64,000 nucleotides of DNA, taken from NCBI GenBank assembly GCA_039029355.1, contig JBCCGI010000045.1, positions 1-64,000 on the forward strand. The letters are read 5' to 3'. The stretch comes from JBCCGI01 sp039029355. GTDB lineage: Bacteria > Planctomycetota > UBA1135 > GCA-002686595. Under the pieces are notes generated by a model that was not told the DNA's origin, did no database searches, and saw only the letters and a program-made list of their open reading frames with translations. This document shows positions 44,828-54,130 of the stretch, piece after piece. Position numbers and translations under genes: made by a program. Every line of letters starts with the position of its first letter. Position 1 is the first letter of the stretch.

Positions 44828-45418
44828 ATGAGCGACGAGTGGAACGATGAGGTCGAAGAGGCGCCGCGCAAGAAAAAGGGCGGTCTGCCGGCCTGGTTCT
44901 GGTGGACCTGCGGCGTCGGCTGCCTGCTGGTGATCGTGATGGTCGCGGTCATCGCGTTCTTCGCGGTGATGGTGGGGCAGAAGATCTCCGACCCGGAGTA
45001 CGCCAAGGAGAAGCTGGCGGACGTGCTGCCGTCGGAGCAGTGGCCCGAGGGCTACGCCGCCAACGGCCTCGACCTCTTCGGCGCCTTCGGCGAGTACGCC
45101 GTGCGGTGGCCCGGCGGAGTGGCGGTTGTGATCGTCATGAGCGGCCGCGGCGACATCGAGGACATGCTCGACCCCGACTCGTCGACCAACATGTTCAACA
45201 AGGAGTTCGAGGAGGGCGAGATCGAGGTGCAGGGCAAGAGTGCACCGAGCCTGCGCTTCCGCGACCTGGGTGGAATGCACCACCTGCGCATCGACATCAG
45301 CGGTGAACTCGCGCCCTACGCCGTCATCGAGCTGGTCCAGGACGAGAAGCAGGGTGCGCCCGGAGACGAGCTGGTCGCCGACTTCCTCGAGCCCTTCGAC
45401 ATCTGGCGCGGAGAGTGA
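44828..45418 (+). CDS. Single-pass membrane protein of unknown function
   Basis: This 196-residue protein has a charged cytoplasmic N-terminus (ending RKKKGG), one membrane helix (about 22-50) and an outside domain of about 145 residues. I recognise no family. ATG 44828 follows CAGGAGACAC. The last 4 nt overlap the next gene, another single-TM protein, so the two are probably made together. Confidence 0.75.
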   Translation: MSDEWNDEVEEAPRKKKGGLPAWFWWTCGVGCLLVIVMVAVIAFFAVMVGQKISDPEYAKEKLADVLPSEQWPEGYAANGLDLFGAFGEYAVRWPGGVAVVIVMSGRGDIEDMLDPDSSTNMFNKEFEEGEIEVQGKSAPSLRFRDLGGMHHLRIDISGELAPYAVIELVQDEKQGAPGDELVADFLEPFDIWRGE

Positions 45419-46125
45419 GCCCCGCCGACGCGGAAGAGCTCGGCGGGCCGTCCGAGACGGCCGCCGACGCCGCGCCCGAGCGGCGCGAGTCTCACGCGCC
45501 GCGCGAGTCGGCGGCAGGCGTGGTCGGCGTCGCGATCGGCCTGCTGCTGCTCGTCGGCCTCGCCGTCTCCCTCGCCCAGGCCGCGCGCGCCGGCGGCGCT
45601 GACGACGGCGAGGAGCGGCTCGAGGAGATCCTCCCCGCCCCGCGCCCCTTCGGGCTCGAGCTGGTCGAGTCGGCGATCCTGCCCTCCGGCGACCGGCTGC
45701 TGCGGCTTGAGCCGCGGGAGGCCTCCGGCGGCCTCGACGAGGTCGTGTTGCTCCTCTACCGCGGCCCCTCCAGCGTCGTCCGGCTCTTCCGCGGCAGCGG
45801 CCGCGACGGCGACGACGACCGTCGCGAGGAGAGCGAGCGCATGCAGGAGTGGGAGGAGGATCCCGACTTCGACTGGCACGTCGAGGTGGACCGCGGCGAC
45901 GTCACCTGGCGCGGATGGCGCGCGAACTTCGTCCGCGAGCGGGCCTTTGAAGAGGGCGGCGGCTGGCGCGACGCGACGCGCGTCAATCTGAGCCAGGGCG
46001 AGCGCTACCTGGTGCTGTTCGCGCTCTGGGAGCCCGAGAGCGCTGGCTCCGAGGGCACGCTCGAGGAGCTCCTCGCGCACGTCGTGGTCTCCGAGGATCC
46101 GGAGTCGCAGCCGGCCGGCCGCTGA
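45415..46125 (+). CDS. Single-pass membrane protein of unknown function
   Basis: This 236-residue protein has an acidic/Ala-rich N-terminus, one membrane helix (about 35-57) and a soluble domain of about 175 residues with many Glu, Asp and Arg. It starts at GTG 45415 in a GTGA overlap. It has the same topology as its upstream neighbour, though I see no clear sequence repeat between the two. No function can be given. Confidence 0.72.
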   Translation: MSPADAEELGGPSETAADAAPERRESHAPRESAAGVVGVAIGLLLLVGLAVSLAQAARAGGADDGEERLEEILPAPRPFGLELVESAILPSGDRLLRLEPREASGGLDEVVLLLYRGPSSVVRLFRGSGRDGDDDRREESERMQEWEEDPDFDWHVEVDRGDVTWRGWRANFVRERAFEEGGGWRDATRVNLSQGERYLVLFALWEPESAGSEGTLEELLAHVVVSEDPESQPAGR

Positions 46126-46216
46126 CGCCGCGGCGGCTCGGTGCAGCACGCCGGGCCGCGAAAAGACCGTCGAACGGAAGCTGCGTCGCGCGCCCGGACT
46201 CGGGACACTAGTCCCG

Positions 46217-46594
46217 ATGGGACAGCTTCTCGCCATCGGCCTGGGCGGCTTCGTGGGCGCCATCCTGCGCTACTCGATCTCGTCCTTCGTGCAGGGCCGC
46301 ATCGCGGGCTCGTTTCCCGCCGGCACGCTGGCGGTGAACGTGCTGGGCAGCTTTGCGCTCGGCCTGCTCGTGGCGCTGCTGCAGTCGCGCGCCGACTTCC
46401 CCGAGCCCTGGCGCCTGTTCCTCACCGTCGGGGTGCTCGGTGCCCTGACGACCTTCTCGACCTTTGGCTACGAGGTGGTCGCGCTCGTGCAGGAGGGCCG
46501 CGTCGGGCTCGCGGCCGCGGCGGTGGCGGCCAACCTGGCTCTGGGGCTCGCCGCGGTGTGCGCGGGCCTCGCGTGCGCCGGCGGGCTCAGGTAG
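46217..46594 (+). CDS. crcB: Fluoride channel CrcB/Fluc
   Basis: This 125-residue protein has four membrane helices. The family blocks are GGFVGAILRYSI, FPAGTLAVNVLGSFALG (with the Asn of the fluoride pore) and TTFSTFGYEV (the Phe-box and sodium-site region). It forms a dual-topology dimer that exports fluoride. I looked upstream for the fluoride riboswitch core and found none. The 3' end overlaps that of glcF by 8 bp, tail to tail. Confidence 0.93.
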   Translation: MGQLLAIGLGGFVGAILRYSISSFVQGRIAGSFPAGTLAVNVLGSFALGLLVALLQSRADFPEPWRLFLTVGVLGALTTFSTFGYEVVALVQEGRVGLAAAAVAANLALGLAAVCAGLACAGGLR

Positions 46595-47906
46595 CGTCCG
46601 CGCCCGCGTTGGCATCGACGCGTGCGTTGGTGAGCCCGAGGTCGACCAGCTCGGCCAGGTGCACGACGCGGGCGTCGACGCCCGCGCGCTTAAGCCCGGA
46701 CTCCCACTGCAGGTGGCAGCCGGGGTTGGCGGTGACGAGCGTCGCCGCGCCGGCGGCCTGGAAGGCCTCGCGCTTGGGCTCGAACACCGCCTGGCTGTCG
46801 CGCGGGCGGAGCAGCGAGTAGATGCCGGCCGATCCGCAGCACGACTCCGAGCCCGCGAGCGGCGTCAGCTCAAGCCCCTCGATCCGCTCGAGGACCCGCC
46901 GCGGCTCGGCGCGCACGCCCTGGCCGTGGCACAGATGGCATGGGTCGTCCCAGGTCGCGGGCTGGGGGAGCTGGTCGCCCGCGATCCGCAGCGGCGCCAC
47001 CTCTTCGAGCGCCGGCGCGACGACCTCGGCGTAGTCGCGCACGCGCGCCGCGAAGGTCTTGGCGCGCGCGTGCCAGGGGTCGTCCTCGGGGAAGAGCCCT
47101 TCGAGCTCCTTCATGTGCGCGCCGCACCCGGCGGAGTTGACGACGATCGGCGCCTCGGGCGAGGCCTCCTCGCAGGCCGCGATCATCGTGCGCGCCAGCT
47201 CGCGCGCACCGTCCAGGTCGCCGTTGTGGGCGTGTAGCGAGCCGCAGCACACCATGCCGTCGGGCACGACCGCGTCGAAGCCGAGGCCGGTCAGCGAGCG
47301 GACGGTGGCGCGGTTGACGCGCCCGAAGAACTCGGGCATCACGCAGCCTTCGAGCACGAGTGCCTCGCCGCGCGCGGGAGCCGCGGAGCTCGCCGGCGTC
47401 CGCCGCGGCAGCAGCCGGCGCGCCGAAAGCGGCGGCACGGCCGGCAGGTCGAGCATGCCAGGCCCGCGCTCGCCCGCGAGCGCGGCCACGAGCCGGATGC
47501 CGCGCGTGACCTGCCCCAGCCGCAGCAGCGAGCCCATGACCCGCAGCACGAGCCGCCGCGGCAGCACCCACCGAAAGCCCAGGTGGCGCAGCAGGCGCGC
47601 GCCGAACGAGCGCGGCACGTGCTCCTGCATGTGGCCGCGGGTGTGCTCCATCATCGCGCCGAAGTTCACGCCGGCGGGGCAGACGCTCTCGCAGTGGCGG
47701 CACAGCAGGCAGAAGTCCATCTCGCCGGCGAAGTCCGCGTCGGGGGTGAGGCGCTCCTCGGCCACCGCGCGCATCAGGTGGATGCGGCCGCGCGGCGAGG
47801 ACGGCTCGGCGCCCGTGAGGCGGAACGTCGGGCACTTCTGCAGGCACAGGCCGCAGTGGATGCAGTCGAGGCTCTTGGCGTAGTCGACGAGCTCAGCGGG
47901 TTCCAT
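46587..47906 (-). CDS. glcF: Glycolate oxidase iron-sulfur subunit
   Basis: This 439-residue protein has two [4Fe-4S] motifs: Cys15/18/21/25 and Cys66/69/72/76. Two CCG domains follow (CCGSLHAHNG and CCGSAGIY). This is the GlcF electron-transfer subunit, passing electrons from the flavin subunits to the quinone pool. The ATG at 47906 shares its A with the stop of glcE (TGATG). Related iron-sulfur proteins serve lactate oxidation (LldE/LldF type), but the D-E-F order here fits glycolate. Confidence 0.9.
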   Translation of the reverse strand: MEPAELVDYAKSLDCIHCGLCLQKCPTFRLTGAEPSSPRGRIHLMRAVAEERLTPDADFAGEMDFCLLCRHCESVCPAGVNFGAMMEHTRGHMQEHVPRSFGARLLRHLGFRWVLPRRLVLRVMGSLLRLGQVTRGIRLVAALAGERGPGMLDLPAVPPLSARRLLPRRTPASSAAPARGEALVLEGCVMPEFFGRVNRATVRSLTGLGFDAVVPDGMVCCGSLHAHNGDLDGARELARTMIAACEEASPEAPIVVNSAGCGAHMKELEGLFPEDDPWHARAKTFAARVRDYAEVVAPALEEVAPLRIAGDQLPQPATWDDPCHLCHGQGVRAEPRRVLERIEGLELTPLAGSESCCGSAGIYSLLRPRDSQAVFEPKREAFQAAGAATLVTANPGCHLQWESGLKRAGVDARVVHLAELVDLGLTNARVDANAGADAT

Positions 47907-49177
47907 CAAAGGCCTCCGAAGGTCCTGCCCGCGGCGAAGAGCCCGTCCGGGTCGAGCGCGTCGCGCAGCTTGCGCATCATCGCGAGTGCCGCCGGCGGAA
48001 CGCCGAAGGCCGGCAGCGACGCGCGCAGCTCGGCCGGAGCGGCGCGCCAGGCGACGCGGGCCGGCAGGCCTTCGAGCGCCCCGTGCAGCGCCGCGCCGGC
48101 GCTCGCGTCGAGCCCGTCGAGATCGAGCCACGCCTGCGCGAGGCCGGGGTGAGCGATGGTCCGCGGCGCGAGCCCCAGACCGCGCAGCGCGTCGTCGACG
48201 CGCTGCAGGACGCCGGCGAGGTCGGTGCGCCGCGTCGACAGCTCGAGCGCGGGCCAGCGGCTGTCCGGCGCGAGGCCGTCGCGGGCGGCGGTCACGCGCG
48301 CGCGCGCCGCGTCGCCGACGAGCTCCTTCGCGGCGCCGAGCCGTTGCGCGACGAGCCCCGCTTCGTGCGCGACGATCTCCGAGCGGCCGGCGAGCGCGAC
48401 CTCGACCGACCATTCGTCGTCCGCGCCCTCGACCCATAGCGCGTGGTGGTGGATCGGCAGCGCCAGCAGCTCGCGCGCTTGCGCGAGCGCCTCGTCGCGT
48501 CCGGTCGACTCGATGCGCAGCACGCGCACCTCCTCGGGATCGGGGTACAGCCGCAGCGAGGCCTCGAGCACGACGCACAGCGTCCCGTGCGAGCCGCAGT
48601 ACAGCCGGTGCAGGTCGTACCCGGTCACGTTCTTCACCAGCTGCCCGCCGCTGCGCGCGACCGTGCCGTCGGCCAGCAGCGCGCGCATCCCGAGCAGCGC
48701 GTGGCGCGAGGGGCCGTAGCGCAGCCGGTCGAAGCCGCTTTGGCCCGCGGCGAGCACGCCGCCGAGCGTCGAGCGCTCGGGGTTCGGGACGTCGGGCGTC
48801 AGGTGGTGCCCGCCGGTCGCCACCGTCGCCGCCAGGTCGGCCATCCCCGTGCCGGCGCGGGCCGTGACGGTGCCGTCGCCCGGCTCGTAGGACACGACGC
48901 CCCGCCAGCGGTGCGTGGAGAGCGCCAGGTCGACCGTCTCGGCGCGTCGGTACCAGCTGGCCTTCGAGCCCGCGCCCGCCGGCACGACCTTGAGGCCCGC
49001 CTCGGCGGCGATGCGGAGCGCGGCGCTCCACGCCTCCTCGGAGTCGGGCGCCGCGCAGGGCAGCTCGGGAGCGTCGGGAGCCTCGCGCCAGGTCGACACG
49101 CCGCCCGGGCCGAGCTCGCGCTCGAGGCGCCCGACGGCCTCGCCGGCGCGTGCGGAGGTTGCCGGTCGCGAGCTCAT
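47906..49177 (-). CDS. glcE: Glycolate oxidase FAD-binding subunit
   Basis: This 423-residue protein has an N-terminal FAD-binding (PCMH/VAO) domain with VPAGAGSK and NPERSTLGGVLAAGQSG, then GGQLVKNVTGYDLHRLYCGSHGTL, which is characteristic of GlcE. It works with GlcD and GlcF to oxidise glycolate to glyoxylate. The start overlaps the glcD stop by 4 nt. The C-terminus ends with the FAD-linked oxidase segment LDPDGLFAAGRT. Confidence 0.9.
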   Translation of the reverse strand: MSSRPATSARAGEAVGRLERELGPGGVSTWREAPDAPELPCAAPDSEEAWSAALRIAAEAGLKVVPAGAGSKASWYRRAETVDLALSTHRWRGVVSYEPGDGTVTARAGTGMADLAATVATGGHHLTPDVPNPERSTLGGVLAAGQSGFDRLRYGPSRHALLGMRALLADGTVARSGGQLVKNVTGYDLHRLYCGSHGTLCVVLEASLRLYPDPEEVRVLRIESTGRDEALAQARELLALPIHHHALWVEGADDEWSVEVALAGRSEIVAHEAGLVAQRLGAAKELVGDAARARVTAARDGLAPDSRWPALELSTRRTDLAGVLQRVDDALRGLGLAPRTIAHPGLAQAWLDLDGLDASAGAALHGALEGLPARVAWRAAPAELRASLPAFGVPPAALAMMRKLRDALDPDGLFAAGRTFGGL

Positions 49178-50601
49178 GCCGGTCCCCGTGGCCCGCCGGA
49201 GCGGATCTCGCCGCAGGCCCGCAGCGGGATCAGCTTGCCCGGATTGAGCCGGCGTGCCGGATCCCAGACGTCGCGCACCCGGCACATCGCGGCGAGGTCC
49301 TCGGGGGAGAAGAGCAGCTCCATCTCCTCGATCTTCTCGAGTCCCACCCCGTGCTCGCCCGTCAGCGCGCCACCCGCTTCGACGCAGGTCTTCAGGATGA
49401 GGTGCCCGGCCTCGAGTACGCGGCGCACCTCGTCCTCGTCGCGGCGGTCGTAGCAGATGTTCGGGTGCAGGTTGCCGTCCCCGGCGTGGAAGACGTTTGC
49501 GAGGCGCAGGTTGCGCTCGCGCGCGATCTCGACCGTCTTCGCGACCAGCTCGCGCAGCCGCGTTCGCGGCACGACGGCGTCGGCGACGTAGAGGTCCGGA
49601 GCCACGCGGCCCATCGCCCCGAAGGCGCCCTTGCGGCCGGCCCAGAGCTGCTGGCGCTCGGCCGCGTCGCGCGCGGTGCGCACCTGCAGCGCACCGCGTC
49701 GCTCGAGGATCGCGCGGATGTCGCGCGACGTCGCGCCGACCTCGACCTCGCTGCCTTCGACCTCGAGCAGCAGCACCGCGTCGGCGTCGGTCGGATAGCC
49801 GGCGGCGAAGACGCTGTCCTCGACCGCCTCGATGGTGAGCCGATCCAGGATCTCGAGCGCCGAGGGCTCGAGGCGCGCCGCGATGATGTCCGACACGGCG
49901 TCGCACGACGCGTCGAGATCGGGGAAGACGCCGAGCAGCACCTCGACCACCTCGGGCGCCGGCGTCAGGCGTACGGTCACCTCGGTCGCCAGGCCGAACG
50001 TGCCCTCCGAGCCGATGAACAGCCCGATCAGGTCGTAGCCGGCGGGGTCGACGTCGGGCTCCGACAGCTCCAGCACCGAGCCGTCGTGGGTCACCAGCGT
50101 CAGGCCCAGGATGTGGCGCGTGGTGCTGCCGTACTTGAAGCAGTGCGGGCCGCCCGAGTTCTCGGCGACGTTGCCGCCGATCGTGCAGGCCATCTGCGAC
50201 GAGGGGTCGGGCGCGTAGAACAGCCCGTGCTGGGCGCAAGCGCCGGAGAGGTCGACGTTGACGACGCCGGCCTGCACACGGGCGTACAGGTTGTCGGCGT
50301 CGACTTCGAGCACGCGCCGCATGCGCGCGGTGCTCACGACGACGCCGCCGTCGACCGGCGTCGCGCCACCCGAGAGGCCCGTGCCCGCCCCGCGGCCGAC
50401 GACCGGAACGCCCGCGGCGTGGAGCTCGCGCATGCAGGCCGACGCCTGCTCGGTGTCGGCCGGGAGCACGACCAGCTCCGGCCGGACCTGGAGCATGGCG
50501 AGCCCGTCGGACTCGTACGGAAGGAGCCCGGTCGACGAGGCGACGACGCCCCGCGGACCGCAGATCTCCGTCAGCCTTCGTTCGAGCCCCTGCGGCAGCA
50601 T
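49174..50601 (-). CDS. glcD: Glycolate oxidase catalytic FAD subunit
   Basis: This 475-residue FAD-linked oxidase has GRGAGTGLSGGATP (FAD pyrophosphate loop), TIGGNVAENSGGPHCFKYG and the C-terminal segments HAGDGNLHPN and GGALTGEHGVGLEK, which bind the hydroxyacid and flavin. All are typical of GlcD and of related D-lactate dehydrogenases. The gene order GlcD-GlcE-GlcF argues for glycolate. ATG 50601 is 49 nt after the upstream permease gene, so it is most likely in the same transcript. Confidence 0.92.
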   Translation of the reverse strand: MLPQGLERRLTEICGPRGVVASSTGLLPYESDGLAMLQVRPELVVLPADTEQASACMRELHAAGVPVVGRGAGTGLSGGATPVDGGVVVSTARMRRVLEVDADNLYARVQAGVVNVDLSGACAQHGLFYAPDPSSQMACTIGGNVAENSGGPHCFKYGSTTRHILGLTLVTHDGSVLELSEPDVDPAGYDLIGLFIGSEGTFGLATEVTVRLTPAPEVVEVLLGVFPDLDASCDAVSDIIAARLEPSALEILDRLTIEAVEDSVFAAGYPTDADAVLLLEVEGSEVEVGATSRDIRAILERRGALQVRTARDAAERQQLWAGRKGAFGAMGRVAPDLYVADAVVPRTRLRELVAKTVEIARERNLRLANVFHAGDGNLHPNICYDRRDEDEVRRVLEAGHLILKTCVEAGGALTGEHGVGLEKIEEMELLFSPEDLAAMCRVRDVWDPARRLNPGKLIPLRACGEIRSGGPRGPA

Positions 50602-50649
50602 GGCGGGGATTCTACCGCCTCTTGCCGCCGGGGCTCGCCCGACTGCTCG

Positions 50650-52224
50650 CTAGAAGTCGATGCGCTTCAGCCGCCAGCCGCCCAGGAGCAGCATGCCCGC
50701 GGCAAAGGCGATCGACGAGCCGATCGAGAAGAAGAGGTTGTACTTCAGCTCCGAGTCCCAGCCGAGCTGGTTGGTGTACCAGTCGCCCTGGCTGGTCTCG
50801 TTGAGCACGCCGCACTCGGCCAGGATCTCGTCGGTCCAGGTCTCGCGCAGGATCTCGTCTAGCTCGGCCGGGGTCTCCAGCTCGATGGCGTGGAAGCGCT
50901 CCTTGGTGCCGAAGAAGGCCACGTGGTGCCGGCGGCCGCCCTCTTCCCAGATCACGTGGCGACCGGCCACGGTCAGGAAGAGCGGCCCCATGTTCTGCAT
51001 CTTGCCGTGCGTGCCGATCGGGTCGTCGTCGATCTCGATGGCGTCCTCGTCGAGGCCGAGCAGGTCCTGGAGGAGCTGCGCGAGCTCGTCGCCGGTGGTC
51101 TTCGCACGCTCGGGCAGCTCGCGCTCCTTGCCGGCGAATTCGACGGTCATGCGGCGCCGCGCGCGGCTCCAGATCACCAGGCGTCCGTCGACGCCGTCGT
51201 CGCGCGCGGCGTAGGTCGGCTCACCGAAGAGCTCCTCCGCGCTTCCGACCGGCGGGACCGAGTCCTCGGCGTCGACCTCTTCGAGCTCACCGGTGAGCTT
51301 CAGGACGATGAAGTCCGACTCGGCGTCCTCGTACGCGTTGCCCTTTTCGAAGGCTCCGCGGAGCAGGCTCGTCAGGTGCCCGGCGTCGGTCGTCTTCGGG
51401 AAGATGAAGTGCAGGGTGTTGAGCGTGCGCAGGAAGATCCCGAGGAACACGCCCGACTCGTCCTCATCCTCGAGGACGAAGCCGTCCTCGCTCTCGTTGG
51501 CGCGCGTCTCGCGCTCGACCGCATCGGCGATCTCCTGCTGGCTCATGACCTGCTCCTTCAGGATCCAGCCCTGCTGGATCAGGCAGCCGTTGCCGAAGAA
51601 GAAGAGCAGCGTCACGAGGATCGACGCGACCGTGCTGCGCGTCATCACGCCGACCAGCATCGAGACGCAGTGCACCAACCCGAAGAGGTAGGTCAGCGTC
51701 AGCGATGCCCACAGGATGCCCGGGTCGTTGTAGCCAGAGACGATGAGCAGCCCGAGGTAGATGCCGGTGACCGCCACGACGGTCAGCAGGAAGATGAACA
51801 CCAGTCCCGCGAAGTAGCGCGACAGGAAGAGGAAGAAGCGGTGGATCGGCTTGTGGAACAGCACGTCCGCCGAGCCCTTCTCGATCATCTGCGGCACGAA
51901 GAACGCCGTCGCCGCGATGGCCAGCATCACCCCGAGGTCGCCGCCGAGGAAGTCGACGAAGATCGCGGTGAAGGCCGAGATGACCATGCCCTGGGCGTCC
52001 ATGTCCTGGGTCGACACGTTGCCGCCCGGGAGGATGCTCAGGATGCTGTCGTAGCTCCATCTCTCGAGCCCGAACAGGAACACGATCTCGGACTCTCTGA
52101 AGCCGATGAGGAACGTGAACAGGATCGGGATCAGCACCAGGATGACGAGCACCCGGAAGACCCGGTTGTCGAGCACCTGGAAGACGGCGTCCATCATCAA
52201 CGCCCTGGCCATGGCTGCGTTCAT
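50650..52224 (-). CDS. ABC-2-type transporter permease
   Basis: This 524-residue protein has six membrane helices, five in the first 230 residues and one at the end (about 498-518). A large soluble insert (about 235-490) lies between them, presumably outside the membrane. It pairs with the ATPase just upstream, whose stop it overlaps by 4 nt (ATGA). Members with a large insert are often of the NosY/ABC-2 "gliding" or exporter group. The cargo is unknown. Confidence 0.85.
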   Translation of the reverse strand: MNAAMARALMMDAVFQVLDNRVFRVLVILVLIPILFTFLIGFRESEIVFLFGLERWSYDSILSILPGGNVSTQDMDAQGMVISAFTAIFVDFLGGDLGVMLAIAATAFFVPQMIEKGSADVLFHKPIHRFFLFLSRYFAGLVFIFLLTVVAVTGIYLGLLIVSGYNDPGILWASLTLTYLFGLVHCVSMLVGVMTRSTVASILVTLLFFFGNGCLIQQGWILKEQVMSQQEIADAVERETRANESEDGFVLEDEDESGVFLGIFLRTLNTLHFIFPKTTDAGHLTSLLRGAFEKGNAYEDAESDFIVLKLTGELEEVDAEDSVPPVGSAEELFGEPTYAARDDGVDGRLVIWSRARRRMTVEFAGKERELPERAKTTGDELAQLLQDLLGLDEDAIEIDDDPIGTHGKMQNMGPLFLTVAGRHVIWEEGGRRHHVAFFGTKERFHAIELETPAELDEILRETWTDEILAECGVLNETSQGDWYTNQLGWDSELKYNLFFSIGSSIAFAAGMLLLGGWRLKRIDF

Positions 52225-53162
52225 TCCCCGTGCTCCCGCTTCACGACGTCGATGAAGGACTCCTCGAGGGTCAGCTTGCGCGGATAGATGCCCTGGATCG
52301 AGATCCCGCGCGCGCGCAGCTTGTCGATCACCGCGTCGATCTCGCCGTCGTTGACCGTCAGCTCGAACCCCTTGTCATCGCTCTCGCCGGTGCCGCTGAG
52401 ATCGAACATCTGCCCGAGGTCGTCGGGGATCGGGTTGACGTCGAAGCGCACGGCGCCGGTCTTGGGCGTCATCTCGTCGATCGTGCCTTCGCGGATGATG
52501 CGGCCCTGGTCCATGATCACGACGCGGTCGCAGATCATCTCGACCTCCATGAGGAGGTGCGAGTTGATGAACACGGTGACGCCGCGGTCCTTGAGCTCGG
52601 CGATGATGCCGCGGATCACCGCGCGGCCCTTGGGGTCGATGCCGTCGGTGGGCTCGTCGAGGAAGACCAGCTCGGGCTCGTGGATCAGCGCTTGGGCGAG
52701 CCCGATGCGCTGCTGCATGCCCTTGGAGTACTCCCGGATCTTGCGGTCCGCGGAGTCGGCCATGCCGACCCGGTCGAGCCACGCGGGCATCCGCTCCTCC
52801 AGCCAGGACTTCTCGCGCCCCGACAGCATGCCGTAGAGCGTCAGCACCTGCCGGCCGGTCAGGTACGTCGGCAGCCGGTGGGCTTCGGGGAGGTACCCGA
52901 CGCGGCGACGCGCGCGCGGATCCCCCGCGCTCAATCCAAAGACCTGAGCGTGGCCCTCGGCGCCGCGCACCAGACCCAGCAGGATCTTGATCAGCGTCGT
53001 CTTGCCTGCGCCGTTCGGGCCGAGCAGCCCGAACACCGACCCGCGGCCGACCTCGAGCGAGACGCCTTTCAGGGCGCGGAAGCCCTGGCCTAAGAACTTG
53101 AGCAGCCGTCTCTGGCCGTAGACCTTGTTCAGGTCGCGAACGGAGATGATCGTTTCCGACAT
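52221..53162 (-). CDS. ABC transporter ATP-binding protein
   Basis: This 313-residue protein has Walker A GPNGAGKTT (about 48-56), the Q-loop YLPEAHRL (with Glu at the usual Gln position), the ABC signature YSKGMQQR (a common exporter variant of LSGGQ), Walker B LVFLDEP and the switch SHLL. About 85 C-terminal residues form an extra domain found in ABC-2 ATPases (NatA/YbhF type). ATG 53162 is 26 nt after the ROK gene. Confidence 0.92.
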   Translation of the reverse strand: MSETIISVRDLNKVYGQRRLLKFLGQGFRALKGVSLEVGRGSVFGLLGPNGAGKTTLIKILLGLVRGAEGHAQVFGLSAGDPRARRRVGYLPEAHRLPTYLTGRQVLTLYGMLSGREKSWLEERMPAWLDRVGMADSADRKIREYSKGMQQRIGLAQALIHEPELVFLDEPTDGIDPKGRAVIRGIIAELKDRGVTVFINSHLLMEVEMICDRVVIMDQGRIIREGTIDEMTPKTGAVRFDVNPIPDDLGQMFDLSGTGESDDKGFELTVNDGEIDAVIDKLRARGISIQGIYPRKLTLEESFIDVVKREHGE

Positions 53163-53188
53163 GGAGGCGGATGGGGTGTAGGGGATGC

Positions 53189-54130
53189 CTACGGGCGAGA
53201 GCTAGGGAGGTGGGCGGCTCCGATCCAGCCCGCGGCCGGGCCAAGTTCGGCCCGCACCAGTCGAACCTCCCTTACGCGATCGCCGTAGGCCCATTCCGTG
53301 AGGCCCGCTCGAATCCCGTCTTTCAGCAGGTCGAGGGCGGCGGAGAAGCCTCCGCCAAAGACAAAGGTGCGCACGTCCAGCAGGCAGAGCGCCGTTGCGA
53401 GGCCGTGGCCCAGGTCGACTCCGATCGCGTGCAGGAGCGCGCGTTCGGGGCCCGCGGCAGCCTCGGCGCGCTCGGTGAGCTGCTCCAGGCTGCCCGGATC
53501 TTCGGGCGGTAGCCCCGCGTCCAGGGCGCGCCGGCGCGCGGCCGTGGCCGACGCCAGGGTCTCGAGGCAGCCGGTCGATCCGCAGCCGCAGGGAAGCCCG
53601 TCCGGGTCGACCGTGACGTGGCCGATCTCGCCGGCGAGTCCCGCCCCGACGCGCAGCTTGCCGTCCAGGATGACGCCGCCGCCGACCCCGGTGCCGAGCG
53701 TGACGACCAGCGCGTTGCGCGCTCCGCGCGCGGCGCCGAGGCGCGCCTCGCCCAGGGCCGCGACGTTCGCATCGTTCTCGAGCACCACGGTCTCCGGCGC
53801 GAGCGAGAGGCGCCGTCCGAGCTCGTCCGCGAGCCGAGCGCCGTTGAACACCGGCAGGTTCGGGCTCTCCTCGACCCGCCCCGCGGCGCGGTCGATCAGC
53901 CCGGGCATCCCGACGCCAAGCCCGCTCAGCGGGCGGCCGCCCGTCAGCTCGTCGACGGCCGCCGCGACCCCGTCGAGCACCGTGGAGAGCTGCGGCACTC
54001 CGGCGACCGGAACCGAGCGCTCACCCGCAACCGTTCCATCCGCGCTCAGCGCGCCGACCTTGACCGTGGTTCCGCCGACGTCCACCCCAACGGCCGGGTC
54101 TTCGGGCGGACGTCCCGGCGCTTCAGGCAC
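53189..54130 (-). CDS. ROK-family sugar kinase (glucokinase-like)
   Basis: This 313-residue protein has the ROK ATP motif VDVGGTTVKVG, the catalytic Asp in LENDANVAALGE, and the zinc site and sugar-contact motif GEIGHVTVD...CGCGSTGCLET. It most likely phosphorylates glucose or a similar sugar; ROK regulators would have an N-terminal DNA-binding domain, absent here. The GTG start overlaps the end of the GlgA-like gene by 8 bp, so glucan and sugar-phosphate chemistry may be linked. Confidence 0.9.
   Translation of the reverse strand: MPEAPGRPPEDPAVGVDVGGTTVKVGALSADGTVAGERSVPVAGVPQLSTVLDGVAAAVDELTGGRPLSGLGVGMPGLIDRAAGRVEESPNLPVFNGARLADELGRRLSLAPETVVLENDANVAALGEARLGAARGARNALVVTLGTGVGGGVILDGKLRVGAGLAGEIGHVTVDPDGLPCGCGSTGCLETLASATAARRRALDAGLPPEDPGSLEQLTERAEAAAGPERALLHAIGVDLGHGLATALCLLDVRTFVFGGGFSAALDLLKDGIRAGLTEWAYGDRVREVRLVRAELGPAAGWIGAAHLPSSRP

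Noticed and set aside
46126..46216. Fluoride riboswitch before crcB
   Set aside because: The conserved pseudoknot sequences are not present in the 91 nt upstream.
53189..54130. ROK transcriptional repressor
   Set aside because: The protein starts directly at the ATP-binding motif and has no N-terminal DNA-binding domain, so kinase is the better call.
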